From Pictodentalium vernedei (taxonomy: Eukaryota > Mollusca > Scaphopoda > Dentaliida > Dentaliidae), in assembly GCA_031216915.1 (NCBI GenBank), contig CM062288.1:183918596-183982595 (forward strand): a DNA stretch of 64,000 nt, written 5' to 3'. Shown here in pieces: positions 11,641-22,669 of the stretch. The notes beneath the pieces are model-generated. The model worked only from the letters and a program-made list of their open reading frames with translations, was not told the DNA's origin and did no database searches. Numbering within the stretch: the first letter of the stretch is position 1; each line of letters starts with the position of its first letter. Both the position numbers and the translations under genes were made by a program.

Positions 11641-12230
11641 AGATACACTATACAGTCTGATATGGTCCTTGGGGGTTACGGATAAAAGCCCTAATGGGGA
11701 AAAAAAAAAAAAAATAGTAAAGAACCTGAAGATAAAAACAGCTGTGGAAGGAAAACCCCAACAAAAATAAAATGGGAAGGGAAAAAAATCCTAACTTTTT
11801 TTTATCTCTGCAGAGGATTCCGAAAAAAAGATAATGACAATTTTTTTTTAAAAAAAAATGTAAAAATTTGGTTGCCCTTTACAATATTGGAAAAAACAAA
11901 CTGTCTATCTTTTGATACTTATAACAATATATGTTACAATATGTGTAAATAAATCATACACTAAACAAGCCAAGACCAATACCGGGTCTGGACCTGCGTC
12001 GCTGCATGCAATTGATCTGAAAATTAGATACACGATACAACTCATCATTATGAAGCAGCAGACCAAATATAAAATCATTCCCTTTCATAGAAGCCAAGAA
12101 AACTTTGACAGAAGAAGTGTTTTGGATGGACTGACGGATGGACTGACGGATGGACTGACGGACTGACGGATGGACAGACGGATGGACAGAGTCGAGCAGT
12201 TACTAGACCTGCTCTGCTGCTGGCGATGCA
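11641..12230. other. A-rich stretch plus GGAT/GACT microsatellite
   Basis: A-runs lie at 11700-11714 and 11848-11860. At about 12124-12190 GGATGGACTGAC repeats follow a motif like the 3' part of the hairpin-ended elements, with a closing stem near 12200-12232. Probably a degraded hairpin-ended element; no gene. Confidence 0.4.
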
Positions 12231-12369
12231 GGTAAAAAGATGCATTTGGAACAAGCTGAATGGTCTGATTCCAATGTCATCAATATATGTATGGTTTGAA
12301 CAAATGTATAGTCATTTCAATATTTGTCATACTAAACTGAAATGGAATCTTTTGGCAACCAAAGATTAT

Positions 12370-12616
12370 TTAACCCTTTTCCCAATGAATCAGCCACATC
12401 CGCCTGCATAATATGCAAATTCAGCAGCTGGAAAAATGCTATTTTTCAAAAGATTTCAACAAAACCATATCATGTGACCTCTCTTTGGAACGAGCTCGTC
12501 GAGCTCGTTCCAATGAGGGGGTCACATGATATGGTTTTGTTGAAATTTTTTGAAAAATTTCAACTGATATTTAAAATAATTAATTTTGATATCGTCTGCG
12601 TTGGGTAAAGGGTTAA
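12370..12616. mobile_element. TTAA foldback MITE, family P1 (core type 'catatcatgtgac')
   Basis: Flanked by TTAA; right end 'gttgggtaaagggttaa'. The palindromic core has arms 'caacaaaaccatatcatg' and complement around GAGCTCG-tcGAGCTCG. Confidence 0.85.
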
Positions 12617-13005
12617 CTAGCTGATTGCTAATTTGTTTTTCAAAGGTGATTTGAAACATATTTTTTTTCAACAATGCCATGCAACCAGCAAGGAAAGTCT
12701 TAGTTTAGCAATGTTTTGTTCATGAACAATTGTTTTGTTACAATTTATTGGAGAGTGCCCATTGGCACTCTCCAATAAAAAGAAATAAAACAATTTTATG
12801 TAAACATTTATTTTGTGCAGTTAAGAAAACAACAAGCCTATACAAACAGTGTAAGGCCATGAAAGTGGCTTTCATCACTTTTCAACAGAGCCATGATAGC
12901 GGCTTCTAGCACTCAACCAGTTAAAAAAATATGTTATGGATTACATATTTGAAGGCTGATAGTGTTATCATATGCTCTTTATAATTTCAAACTCTAATCA
13001 ATTTA
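12617..13005. other. P2-type MITE remnant and unassigned sequence
   Basis: Near 12736-12780 a hairpin 'attggagagtgcc' / 'ggcactctccaat' and, near 12908, 'actcaaccagttaa' are P2 parts. Nothing else is seen. Confidence 0.45.
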
Positions 13006-13377
13006 TATATTTATTAAGGTTTAGCGACACATTAGCAGCCAAGGTCATATCGTGACAGTTTTAGGAGTGGTGAAAGCCAGAGTACCTGGAGAGAACCACC
13101 GAGCAACGACGAGCAGCTGCAAGCTCCCCAACATCGTAACTCCGCACTGCAGCACATGCAGGGTTCGATTGGTTGAAGAATGCACACCATCGACGTGCAG
13201 TACGCCTTAGTACATGGCATCATCGTGCCCCCATGTGGACAATCAGGGTCAAGTGCCTTGTCCATGGACAAACGTGGGAGTTCGAATCGATCACTCAGAT
13301 GGTCACCCATCCAAGGACTAACCGGGCTCAACGTTGCTTAACTTTGGTGATCTGACGAGAACCGGTTACCGCAATGC
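13006..13377 (-). mobile_element. 5S rRNA-headed SINE with V-SINE-like body
   Basis: Read on the minus strand, 13293-13368 matches the 3' part of eukaryotic 5S rRNA: CCGGTTCTCGTC, 'aagttaagcaacgt' (A-box region) and 'cttggatgggtgacc' (C-box). It is joined to the body carried by the tRNA-headed SINEs in this window, including 'ggtggttctctccaggtac', and to the '(cattaaac)cttaataaat' tail. 5S-headed SINEs (SINE3 type) are transcribed by Pol III from an internal type-1 promoter. This copy has point changes in the boxes, so current activity is uncertain. Confidence 0.85.
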
Positions 13378-14597
13378 CTCCACACCCCCAAACTCTCGTC
13401 AACAAATATCACAATAACGAGGGTCTTCTACATGAGAATTGGCAAAACAAAAAAAAATGTTGTTGGATTGGAAATGGAATAAAACCTGGGTCAAAATGGA
13501 GTTTATGTATGAATTTTACTAGTGTTAGTTTTTCAACAGAATTTGAGCAATTGTCTGGGAGAAAACTTACTTTGAGGTTTGTTTTGTAGTAAATGAGTCT
13601 CCCTGTACACAATCTGAGTGTGCTCATGCAAAAGATGACGAGGGTGGTCATCATCAAATGCAGTCATATGCACCATGCCTGACCTGAGTTCAGCATTAAT
13701 TACATCAAATTTCTTCTACTTTCCAGAGCAAAACATTTGAATGAGACAAAAATATTAATTATAATTTCAAGAAACACATGTTGAATAAATACTAATTAGA
13801 TGAAAATGACAATAAACGATTTCACAGAAAAAGTTGGTTTTCCATTTTGCCAGGGATTAGGCCTATAAAAGAATTTCTTCTCTGGCAATTTTTCTGCAAT
13901 TTCCTAATGCAGAAGGGAGCCTTTTTTCTTTCTTTTTTAAATTCACAAAACTGTTCTGAAAATAGTTGGAATCAGAAATTTAACTATTTACACTATTATG
14001 TGGCAGACCAACGTTTTCAGCAGTGAAAATTATCCATAATGTAGTTGAAAATTTAACCAACTATATATCTTGTTTGACAGAGCTCTGTGAGATCTGTCAA
14101 ACAAGATATAGTTAGTTAAATATTTGTCCTACAAGTGCAAAATAATGTCATAGAAGAGATTTTCAGGTAAAAAAAAAAAGGTGATGAGGCAGATATTCTA
14201 TGACGAGGGAGATGCTTGAGAAACGATTCTGTTTTTAATAGCCTTATGGTTCGCTTGACTGGTTCTTGACACTCTGCTGTGCATGGAGTGCATTATATGT
14301 TCCACTGAATCCTCAGTATAATGGAGTTCTCATTCCTGTAACAACTTTTACATTCAGTGAAAAAGTTATGAAGCACAAGCAATGTTCAGCCAATGGAAAG
14401 CGGTAAAGCAAATGGGTGGTTGGGGATGTGAGTGACATTCCCCAAGAATTTTTTCAGTCAAGTCATTTTTTGGTTAGATTAGAGTCTTAGATATCAATTC
14501 AATGTTGCTAGAAATCATGTACTTATTACAAGACAAGTTTGAATACTTGGACTTATGTCATTCACACAGTCTGTGATGCAAATGGACAGCTATGGTA
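13378..14597. other. Unassigned sequence with a foldback core
   Basis: No exon supported. At 14063-14115 is a hairpin 'atatcttgtttgacagagct' and complement, the same core found in the pogo-like MITEs at 20439, 45791 and 50436. It is probably a decayed foldback element with 'aactat' outer arms. Confidence 0.45.
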
Positions 14598-14613
14598 CCC
14601 GATTTGGGGAATT

Positions 14614-15177
14614 TATTTATTTATTTATTTACTTACTTACTGGGGTTTAACTCTCTGCATGCTGCTGGCTGATATTCCAGCCAAGGACAAGATTCTCTTG
14701 GCACTGAAATGAGTATCCTTTAGGCACTTTAACCAGACTTTCCCCTTGTAAACAGAATGGATGTTTTCGCCAAAGATTTCTAAAGTCACAGCAGCCATGA
14801 CTAGATTTGTTGAAAAATATCTTGAAAATACTCAGCGGATTAAGAGTAAACAACACTTTCGACATCCAAGGTCACCTCGTGTCAGACAGTTTTACGGGTG
14901 GAGGAAGCAAGAGCAACTGGATAGTGAACCACCGAGCAGCGACGAGCAACTGTCAAGTCTCCCAACCGTACTCCACACAAGCAGGGTTAGCACTGGTTTA
15001 GGATAGGTGCACCATCGACGTGCAGTAAGTTTTAGTACACAGCACCACCGTGCCCTCACATGAACAATCGGAATTAAGTTTCTTGCCCAAGGACACAATG
15101 CAGTTACCCTTGGTGGGGATAGAACTGTGTACCTTTTGGTTTGAAATCAAATACTGTAACTACTGATCCATTGTGCT
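14614..15177 (-). mobile_element. tRNA-type SINE with 16-bp TSD, split by a MITE
   Basis: Flanked by CCCGATTTGGGGAATT (14598-14613 and 15178-15193). The minus-strand head begins 'gggagcacaatggatcagta'; the body contains 'acgggtggaggaag' (inverse). The 3' tail region is interrupted by a TTAA MITE at 14651-14845. Confidence 0.85.
14651..14845. mobile_element. TTAA MITE, family P4, nested in a SINE
   Basis: Preceded by TTAA (14647-14650) and followed by GTAA. It shares 'tgcatgctgctgg', 'gatattcc' and 'gaaaatactcagcgg' with the element at 18599-18837. Confidence 0.7.
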
Positions 15178-15191
15178 CCCGATTTGGGGAA

Positions 15192-15400
15192 TTATTTATT
15201 TATTTATTTATTTATTTACTTATTTATTGGTGTTTACCGGTAAGGTCATGTATTTCTGCATAATAGCGTATACCCATGTTGCCCATTTTAGAGGACTTTT
15301 ACCCCAAGCATTGGTGACTAGGTCCTATTTTACCAGTAAAGCATAGCTTGCTTACCACAGTAAACAAGCAGTGCTTCAATTTCCGGGGTTCCCATGGGTG
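15192..15400 (-). mobile_element. R1 retroposon
   Basis: An R1 body directly abutting the SINE TSD, ending 'ggggttcccatggg' and followed by a G-run (15403-15416). Confidence 0.75.
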
Positions 15401-15695
15401 TGGGGGGGGGGGGGGAGGAATTTAGAGAACTGGATCCAGCATGATCAATTTGGACTATGATACATATTAATATAATAAGAAGTTGCATCACATTTATTAA
15501 AAGCATATATTATTTATCCACAAATAAATTTCCACGAAGTCATGAGACTTTTTTTATTTATAATTCTGCAACAAAGGCATGCCTTGATGAGGTAATTGCA
15601 ATATTTATCAATTCAGACTTTAGTCATCACAGTTGTGACAAATCAGGTTTACAATCAGTCATCTTCATTATGTCCTTGACAATGGGACGAGATAC
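15401..15695. other. Unassigned AT-rich sequence
   Basis: The 81-codon plus-strand frame here has no recognisable domain and is not supported as a gene. Confidence 0.35.
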
Positions 15696-15704
15696 TCCTT
15701 GACT

Positions 15705-16032
15705 GGGAGCATGGTGGCTCAGTAGGTAGAGATGCAGGCTGCAAGCCAGAAGTCCTCAGTTCGAATCCTATCTACGGCAACCACATTGTGTCCTTGGGCA
15801 AAACACTTAATCCCAATTGCTGGGGGCACGGCGGCATTGTGTACTAAGGCGTACTGCATATGGATGGTGCACTAATGCTAACCCTGCTTGTGTGGAGTTA
15901 GTACGTTGAGGAGTCTGACAGTTGCTCGCCATTGCTTGGTGGTTCTCTCCAGCTTCCTCCACTCATAAAAAGGACTGACACGAGGTGACCCTGGCTGTCA
16001 AAAGTGTCATTAAATCCCAATAAATAAATAAT
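15705..16032 (+). mobile_element. tRNA-headed SINE with 9-bp TSD
   Basis: Flanked by TCCTTGACT (15696-15704, 16033-16041). The head carries an A-box-like TGGCTCAGTAGG and a B box AGTTCGAATCC. The tail is 'cattaaatcccaataaataa'. The body includes 'ggtggttctctccagcttcc'. Confidence 0.9.
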
Positions 16033-16110
16033 TCCTTGACTATAACTTTGCTTGTGCTTAGGTTTATTTTTTCATATAGACGAGTCAGTGTTCGGGTGAA
16101 ATCTCCATTT

Positions 16111-16330
16111 TTAACCTTTTGAACCCTAGCAGACGTTTTTCTGGCCAGCAACATAGTACGTCATAACGTCATTAAATTGGATGGCTGTTCAGTAAATGTG
16201 TGGGGTAGACCAATCAATATCGAGGCTGAACGTTGAAAACATTGATTGGTCTACCCCAAATAATGAATATGGACTCTTCTAATTGCTGCTATTGAACTGG
16301 CATGGAAGATACAAGAGTTCAGCGGGTTAA
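16111..16330. mobile_element. TTAA foldback MITE, family P3
   Basis: TTAACCTTTTGAACCC at left, 'gttcagcgggttaa' at right. The core 'tagaccaatcaatat' folds on 'attgattggtctacccca'. Confidence 0.75.
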
Positions 16331-16375
16331 TGTGTTTTTATAGTAATACACTCTCCATACAAATACTTTTACCAA

Positions 16376-17245
16376 GTAACCCTTTGAGCCCATGAGATCA
16401 CTTTTCCGGTCCATTATTAATCAGATATGGCATTTTTGCCTTATTTGGCCTATTACTGACCTTGGCTGATATGACTCTGATCTCGGCTGATAACTCAGCT
16501 GATATGGATTAATTGAATGAGCGTAGATAGAGTTGTTGCTCAAGCGACGTAAATGTGATGTTTTTTCTGACGTTGTAATGGAGCAAATTTTTGTTTACAA
16601 CGAAATCAACGTTAACTGTCAGTTGCGAGAGTCATTATGGATAAACCATGGTTATAATAGAAGCAGAATTTCTAAATTTAAGTGATAATGACCTATTGAT
16701 GAGAGAATGTCATGATGAAGAAAACTGTGATCCAGAAGTGGGGGATTCTATTTGGAGCTTGAAACAGAGATTTGTAGAGGCTGGTTAAACAGCAAATTAA
16801 GTGAAAAAGATGAGAAATGAGAACACTTATTTCATCCATCCTCTCCCTTGGGGGTGTACCGTAGCAGTTCAATGGTCTATCAAATTAATAAATAGGTCAT
16901 CACTTGACTAGTTCGATATCTGCCGAGAAATCAGCCTTCGGCAATTTCACATCAGCCTTCAACCTTCGGTCTCAGGCTGATATGAGATTGCCTCAGGTAG
17001 AAATCTTGGCCGATATCAAACTAGTCATGTGATAATCTCTAATTAACATGACACTTCATAATTTCCTTAAGTAGGATGGCTGCTGAGTTAAAGTGTGGAG
17101 TAGACCAATCAATATTTTCAACAGGCAGCCCCAAAGATGCACATTGAAAATATTAATTGGTCTACCCCCAAATAATGAATATGGATTCTTCTTATTGCTG
17201 CCATTGAACTGACATGGAAGATTCCACCAGGGCTCAAAGTATTAA
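16376..17245. mobile_element. TTAA foldback MITE, family P3, split by a nested insert
   Basis: Left end (g)TAACCCTTTGAGCCC, right end 'ggctcaaagtattaa'. Compared with the intact copies at 16111 and 43715, about 630 bp (roughly 16414-17045) is inserted after 'cttttccgg'. Confidence 0.65.
16414..17045. mobile_element. ~630-bp nested insert with foldback
   Basis: TTAA-like motifs are seen at both borders. At about 16908-17035 two imperfect inverted arms ('actagttcgatatc' and 'gatatcaaactagt') of about 60 bp fold back. Class unknown; no protein. Confidence 0.5.
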
Positions 17246-17386
17246 ATCTATGTTATATACAGAATAATCACACAAATTTGGTTATTTTTATCTTTGAAGA
17301 AAATAGCTTGTGATTCAGCATTGAGCTAGTGTATCAAACTCATTTCAATTTGGAGTTAATTATTATAAGCTATATCTGGAGTGCAA

Positions 17387-17639
17387 CAGACCTGAAAATA
17401 AGCAGACTGACATATGCAGAATGAGGTCCCCAAAAGGTGAATTTGATGATGCTATCCCATATAGTGGGCCAATTTATCCTCTGGGTACCTCTTTCTGTTT
17501 AGTTTTGATACCCTGATTCAGACTGAGGTTCACAGAGGGTAAATTTAGTGATGCTACCCTGCTGTGCAGGGCAGCATCACTAAATTCACCCTCGGGGGAC
17601 CTCATTTTGCAGATGACAGTCTGTTTATTTTCTGGCTTG
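17387..17639. mobile_element. 252-bp hAT-type MITE, copy 2
   Basis: CAGACCTGAAAATAAGCAG and the inverse of CAAGCCAGAAAATAAACAG, flanked by gagtgcaa / gtgtgcaa (7 of 8 match). Same interior as the copy at 8455. Confidence 0.85.
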
Positions 17640-17851
17640 GTGTGCAATAAATTAAAATCAAAATTATTTCTGAATTTGCAAATCGTGTATTATTTATAAA
17701 CATTGGTAATGGTAAACAGTTGAATAAATGCTGATTGGTTGAAAATTATGCCACAAAAACTGGCTAACTGGTTTACCCTTTCATCAACTAATTCCTTTTT
17801 CTGAACACTTTTATTAGACTATCCAAACTCGCTTGTTCGTCTGAGGTAATG

Positions 17852-18110
17852 TTAACCCTTTACCTAACATGACAAGATAACAAAACAATAATTTTTTCCT
17901 AAATAACTGAATATATGTTCACTTTCTGCTTCCACTACATAGCTTATGACTTCTCACTGGAACAAGTTTGATGAGTTTGATATGTTCTAATGAAAGGTCA
18001 TAACCTTTGTTCTGAGAGCAAAAATAAAAAAAATGACGGGCTGTATGAATCATGGTGGTTCATGTGTTTGATGTAGGTTTGATTTTTCAATATTATAGGT
18101 AAAGGGTTAA
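17852..18110. mobile_element. TTAA foldback MITE, family P1
   Basis: Ends TTAACCCTTTACCTAAC and 'aggtaaagggttaa'; decayed palindrome around 'atagcttatgac'. Confidence 0.75.
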
Positions 18111-18152
18111 GAGTTCTACAACTGTACTCTAACATAGTTAACCCCTTACCTA

Positions 18153-18506
18153 TTTATTTATTTATTGGGGTTTAATGACACTTTTCACAGCCAGGGTCAC
18201 CTCGTGTTGGACAGTTTTACAGGTGGAGGAAGCCAGAGTACCCAGAGAGAACAATTGAGCAATGGCGAACAACTGTCAGACTCCCCAACGTACTAACTTC
18301 ACACAAGCAGGGTTAGCATTGGCTGAAGACAAGTGTACCATCGACGTGCAGTATGCCTTAGTACACAATGCCACCGTGTCCCCACATGGAAAAATGGGAT
18401 TAAGTGTCTTGCCCAAGGACACAACGTGGTTGCCACAGGTGGGATTTGAACTGAGGACCTCTCGGCTTGCAGCCTGCACCTCTACCTACTGAGCTACCAT
18501 GCTTCC
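18153..18506 (-). mobile_element. tRNA-headed SINE with 13-bp TSD
   Basis: Flanked by AACCCCTTACCTA / AACCCCCTACCTA (one mismatch; 18140-18152, 18507-18519). The minus-strand head has 'gtagctcagtaggtagagg' and 'gttcaaatcccacctg'. Confidence 0.88.
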
Positions 18507-18594
18507 AACCCCCTACCTAAAATGACTAGAAAAAAACACTTACAAAATCACAGGGAACAACATTCCTTCATTGTGATTGGTAGATTCAGCCAAT

Positions 18595-18841
18595 TTAACT
18601 CCTTACATGCTGCTGGTGGATATTCCTGTGCAGGACCCAAAATTTCTTGCCACAGAGTAGTATGATTTGGGAACATTTAACTAAATTTCTGTCCTCTAAA
18701 TTGAATGGACTTTTTGACCGACGATTTCTTTACTTAAATTTAGATGAATTTTTCATAAAATCTAGTCATGGCTGCTTCCAAGCAGCTATGACTCGACTTG
18801 ATGAAAAATATTTTGAAAATACTCAGTGGGTTAAGAGTTAA
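18595..18841. mobile_element. TTAA MITE, family P4
   Basis: TTAA at 18595-18598 and 18838-18841. Shares 'catgctgctgg', 'gatattcc' and 'gaaaatactcag' with 14651-14845. Confidence 0.72.
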
Positions 18842-19050
18842 TAGACTTTATCAGCATTTCCCATATTGATGATGTAAGACCTCCTTGCCCCCTCCCGCAT
18901 CATGTGACCTTTATTTACTAAACAATAATCATGTGTGAAGCAAAACACAGAGATAGCGATGAGAGTTACCATCAATCACTTATTTCACTTATTTCCCCAA
19001 CATATAACTCAACTATGCAAACTCTTACCATTGAGAGGGCTTTCAACAAA

Positions 19051-19173
19051 ATGATATCCACTTTCTAGAACTTTTATATAAATGATATCCACTTTCTAGG
19101 ACTTTTATATAAATGATATTCACTTTCTAGAACTTTTATATAAATGATATTCACTTTCTAGGACTTTTATATA
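19051..19173. repeat. 31-bp minisatellite, 4 copies
   Basis: Units starting 'atgatatccactttctag' begin near 19051, 19082, 19113 and 19144. Confidence 0.9.
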
Positions 19174-19329
19174 TACATAGAAGACAAAAAGAGTAAATGT
19201 GTATTATAGTGGTTTCCCTTGAATGTATTTCGAGAAAAGAGTGTGATATATCAATAGAATTGAGCTTCAAGTCAACAATTGTACAAATTATCTCCCTTAA
19301 TGTGATCTACCAAAAGATAATGCCTAAAA

Positions 19330-19678
19330 AATTAAACATCTGTTTCTCAGGCCCTCCCACATGGTCCTTTTGGTTGCCACATGCTCTCTTTTTATAACCA
19401 ATATAAACTTTAAGGAAATAAAAATTAAATGGTTTTTGTCTGATATTTTACCCAAGTTAAAAAAAAAAATGATAAATTTGTTACCTTGAGTGTAAGAAGG
19501 CTTTGCAATGCTTTATAATGACAAAATACACCACCACCCATGCTATTCCGTAGATTATGAGGCCTAAAACATAAACCAAGAACATGAACTTTTGATGGCA
19601 AAGAAATAATTACAGAAATAAAAAATAAAATAAAATTTTACAAATAATGGCCGGAGAAACAGAAGATCTACTTTGTGG
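19330..19678. mobile_element. Foldback repeat F2, copy 1
   Basis: Contains 'ctgtttctcaggccctccca' at left and 'cagaagatctactttgtggg' at right, with 'agaaggctttgcaatgc' inside. Copies at 39624 and 44152 are in the opposite orientation. Class not determined. Confidence 0.6.
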
Positions 19679-19704
19679 GGAATTACCCAAAGTTTTGAAA
19701 TCAT

Positions 19705-20400
19705 CAATTTATTTTTTTATTGGGCTTTTAACAACAATTTTGATGGCCATGGTCACCTTGTGTCAGAGTGTTTTATGAATGGAGGAAGCCAAACCACCGA
19801 GTAACTGTCCGACTTCCCAACATTCAAACTTTTCATAAGCAGGTTTAGTATATTGGTTGAAGGCAATATTTATTTATTGGTGTTTAAGGTCACATACTTA
19901 TGCACAATGGCTAATCGTGACCGTGACAGTTTTACGGGTGGAGGAAGCCGGAGTACCCGGAGAGAACCACCGAGCAACGACGAGCAGCTGTCAGCTCTCC
20001 AACATCGTAACTCTGAACTCTGCACCGCAGCACAGGCAGGGTTAGATTGGTTGAAGACATGCGCACCATCGACGTGCAGTACGCCTCAGTACACAGCGTC
20101 ATCGTGCCCCCATGTAGACAATCGGGGTGAAGTGTCTTGCCCAAGGACACAACGCGGTTGCCGCAGGTGGGATTCGAACCGAGGACCTCTCGGCTTGCAG
20201 CCTGCACCTCTACCAACTGAGCCACCGCGCCCCCGGTTGAAGGCAAGTGCACCATCGTCGTACAATATGCCTTAATACACTGTGCCACCATGCCTCCAGG
20301 GAGGCAATCAGCATTAAGTGCCTTGCCCAAGGACACAATGCAGTTACCACTGGTCAGGATCAAACTTTTGACCTTTCGGTTTGAAGTCCAATGCCCTAAC
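19705..20400 (-). mobile_element. Older SINE copy split by a younger SINE
   Basis: A diverged body (19705-19866) resumes at 20235-20400 after the inner SINE. The 12-bp GGTTGAAGGCAA is present on both sides because of the inner insertion. Confidence 0.75.
19867..20234 (-). mobile_element. Young tRNA-headed SINE with 12-bp TSD
   Basis: Flanked by GGTTGAAGGCAA (19855-19866, 20235-20246). It is the most CpG-rich copy in the window. Read on the minus strand it has 'ggtggctcagttggtagagg', the B box GGTTCGAATCC, the V-SINE-like 'tctccgggtactccggcttc', and the tail 'gtgaccttaaacaccaataa'. Long reading frames on both strands are SINE sequence, not genes. Confidence 0.92.
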
Positions 20401-20438
20401 CACAGAAATCATCAATCCAAGCATATCCAAATTTGTTA

Positions 20439-20844
20439 CAGTGAAACCCATTTAACTGGATATCTCTTAACTGAATAACCCTGTTAATTGAATATAATTT
20501 CCCAACACAAAACCATTTACAATACCTCCAGTACACATTTTATCTGTTAATTGAATATAGAGTATACAGTAAATTCCTGTTAGTTGAATAAAAAATCTTG
20601 TAACCTGTTGAGAAATTACCCTGACTTACCCCAGTTTTTTTTGTTTATAGACCTATTTGGCATTAGTACATCCAATACAGGCATTTATTCTATTATATCT
20701 TGTTTGACAGAACTCATGCAGAATAAATGCTAAGTTTATCTCTAGAATACAGGAAAGTGACACAATCTCTGTTCATTGAATACTCCTATTAATTCAATAA
20801 TCTTCACTGGCAAAGTGGCTATTCAATTAACAGGGTTCCACTTT
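20439..20844. mobile_element. pogo/Tigger-like MITE (T1)
   Basis: CAGTGAAACCCATTTAACTG at left and the inverse of AAGTGGAACCCTGTTAATTG at right. The interior carries 'tatatcttgtttgacagaac' and repeated 'gttaattgaata'. The terminal pattern resembles pogo/Tigger families of Tc1/mariner; no transposase. Confidence 0.65.
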
Positions 20845-21020
20845 TAATTACTTTTTTAAAATTTAACACAAAATTTAAAAAAAAACATATCGAGATCATT
20901 CCGATGAAGAGTCACATGATATGGTTAGGTTGAAAGTTCTTGAAAAAATTTTTTTTTTCAACTGTTCAATTTGCAGGTGGATGTTGCCGATGTTTTACAT
21001 AAAGGATTAACCCTTAGGAA
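20845..21020. other. Decayed P1-type foldback remnant
   Basis: 'gagtcacatgatatggtt' and 'ttttacataaaggattaa' are the right half of a P1 element. Confidence 0.5.
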
Positions 21021-21781
21021 ACTGGATTTATTTATTTATTGATGATTTATTTATTCATTTATTTGTTTATTGGTATTTAAAGCCTTATATTTCTGCACAA
21101 TGGCTAATCGTGACCACAACATTGAGATAAAGTCAAGTTTAGTCAATTAATTATACATATGTTGGCAGTTTTAGAGGTTTACCCCTATTAGTAAGACACC
21201 CAATTGTCATACACCCCAATTGTCAAACACCCCAGTTGTCAGGCAGTTAATTAGGGATTAGCTGAAGTTAAAATAGATGATTACCTTTTGTTGTAAATGG
21301 AACACCCCAGATGTGTACAACTAGAATAAAATTTATTTTCAACATTTTGTTTGATACTGTTTTTGTCCTTTTGAAGGTTGACAAATAATAAAATATCACT
21401 TATCTTCTGAAAAATAATTAAAACTTGTAGAGCACACATATATTGTGTCATAACACTGATAACTTTGATCTAAAATTTGAAAACAAAATAATTTTTTCCA
21501 AGTAGTTTGCTGTTGTTTTTTATTTTCTTGTAAAAACAATGTTTGACTATTTATTGATATAGTTGGATTTTGAAATAGCTGCCATCCGTGCTTTCTTTAT
21601 TGTATTTCATATTTTTTTATTGTCTTTTCTGTTTATTTACCACAGAAAAAACTATTTATTTGTATGATTATTCATGTCTAGAAATCATTTCTTATTGTAT
21701 TTCATATTTTTCATTTTATTGTCATTTATTTCCTATTTGTTTTCTTTGTTTCATAAAATATGATTTTCTGTTTATCACAAA

Positions 21782-22222
21782 CTAGACATACTGCGAGCAA
21801 GCTCACAAAGTGATACCTCCCGCGCCTCAGTTGTTGCACTTTCGAGGACACAACCATATGATGTAGCAATTGAAGTGTATAAGTTAGATTATCTCCCCTT
21901 GGAAATGTCAGAACAGAATTATATTGCTTCATGCACATCTTCATATGGAGTTCTTCCACTGTGTAAAGTTTCATGAAAATTCTTCAAACGGTTTAGGAGG
22001 AGTTGTGCTTATAAGGATGGACAGATGGATGGACGGATGGAATGACAGGGTGATTCCTGATGGAGTTCTTCCATTGTGTAAAGTTTCATGAAAATTCTTC
22101 AAACGGTTTAGGAGGAGTTGTGCTTATAAGGATGGACAGATGGATGGACGGATGGAATGACAGGGTGATTCCTATATACCCCCCCAAACTTTGTTTGCGG
22201 GGGGCGGGGGGGGGGGGTATAA
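21782..22222 (-). mobile_element. Hairpin-ended Helitron-like element H1 (CTAG type)
   Basis: In the minus orientation it ends with hairpin GTGAGC-tt-GCTCGC, then about 8 nt and CTAG followed by T. The other end is a C-run hairpin ('tatacccccccaaac'/G-run). A ~115-bp segment (21947-22053) is directly duplicated at about 22056-22172. Absent from the sister copy of element M. Confidence 0.7.
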
Positions 22223-22299
22223 AAATCTATTTATTTGTGTGATTATTCATGTTATTGTCATTTATTTCAGAATTTTAATTTATTTTGTCATAAAACAGA

Positions 22300-22669
22300 G
22301 GGGGGCGGAGGCTCAGTAGGTAGAGGTGCAGGCTGCAAGCCGAGAGGTCCTCGGTTCAAATCCCACCTGCGGCAACCGCGTTGTGTCCTTGGGCAAGACA
22401 CTTCACCCCCATTGCCCACGTGAGGGCACGCTGACGCCGTGTACTAAGGTGTACAGCACGCCGATGGTACGCATGTCTTCAAGCAATCTAACCCTGCCTG
22501 TGCAGCAGTGCGGAGTTACGATGTTGGGGAGCTGGCAGCTGCTCGTCGTTGCTCGGTGGTTCTCTCCGGGTACTCCGGCTTCCACCACCCGTAAAACTGT
22601 CACGGTCATGATTAGCCATTGTGCATAAATATGTGACCTTAAAAATCAATAAATAAATAAATAAATAAA
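22300..22669 (+). mobile_element. tRNA-headed SINE with 14-bp TSD
   Basis: Flanked by TGTCATAAAACAGA (22286-22299, 22670-22683). A box 'aggctcagtaggtagagg', B box GGTTCAAATCC, core 'ttctctccgggtactccggc', tail 'gtgaccttaaaaatcaataa'. Confidence 0.92.

Noticed and set aside
13293-13368. Possible 5S rRNA gene
   Set aside because: Only the 3' half to two-thirds of 5S is recognisable, with substitutions in the boxes, and it runs into a SINE body.
19853-20363. Open frames of 140 (plus) and 143 (minus) codons
   Set aside because: Both lie on the young SINE at 19867-20234 and its older host SINE; the residues track SINE sequence also seen at 13006, 18153 and 22300. No domain.
21588-21785. 65-codon hydrophobic frame resembling a membrane protein
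   Set aside because: It is T-rich repetitive sequence of element M; copy 2 does not preserve the frame.
22300-22400. Possible tRNA gene
   Set aside because: The A and B boxes are convincing, but the sequence continues into a SINE body with tail and TSD; no tRNA cloverleaf with an acceptor pair is kept.
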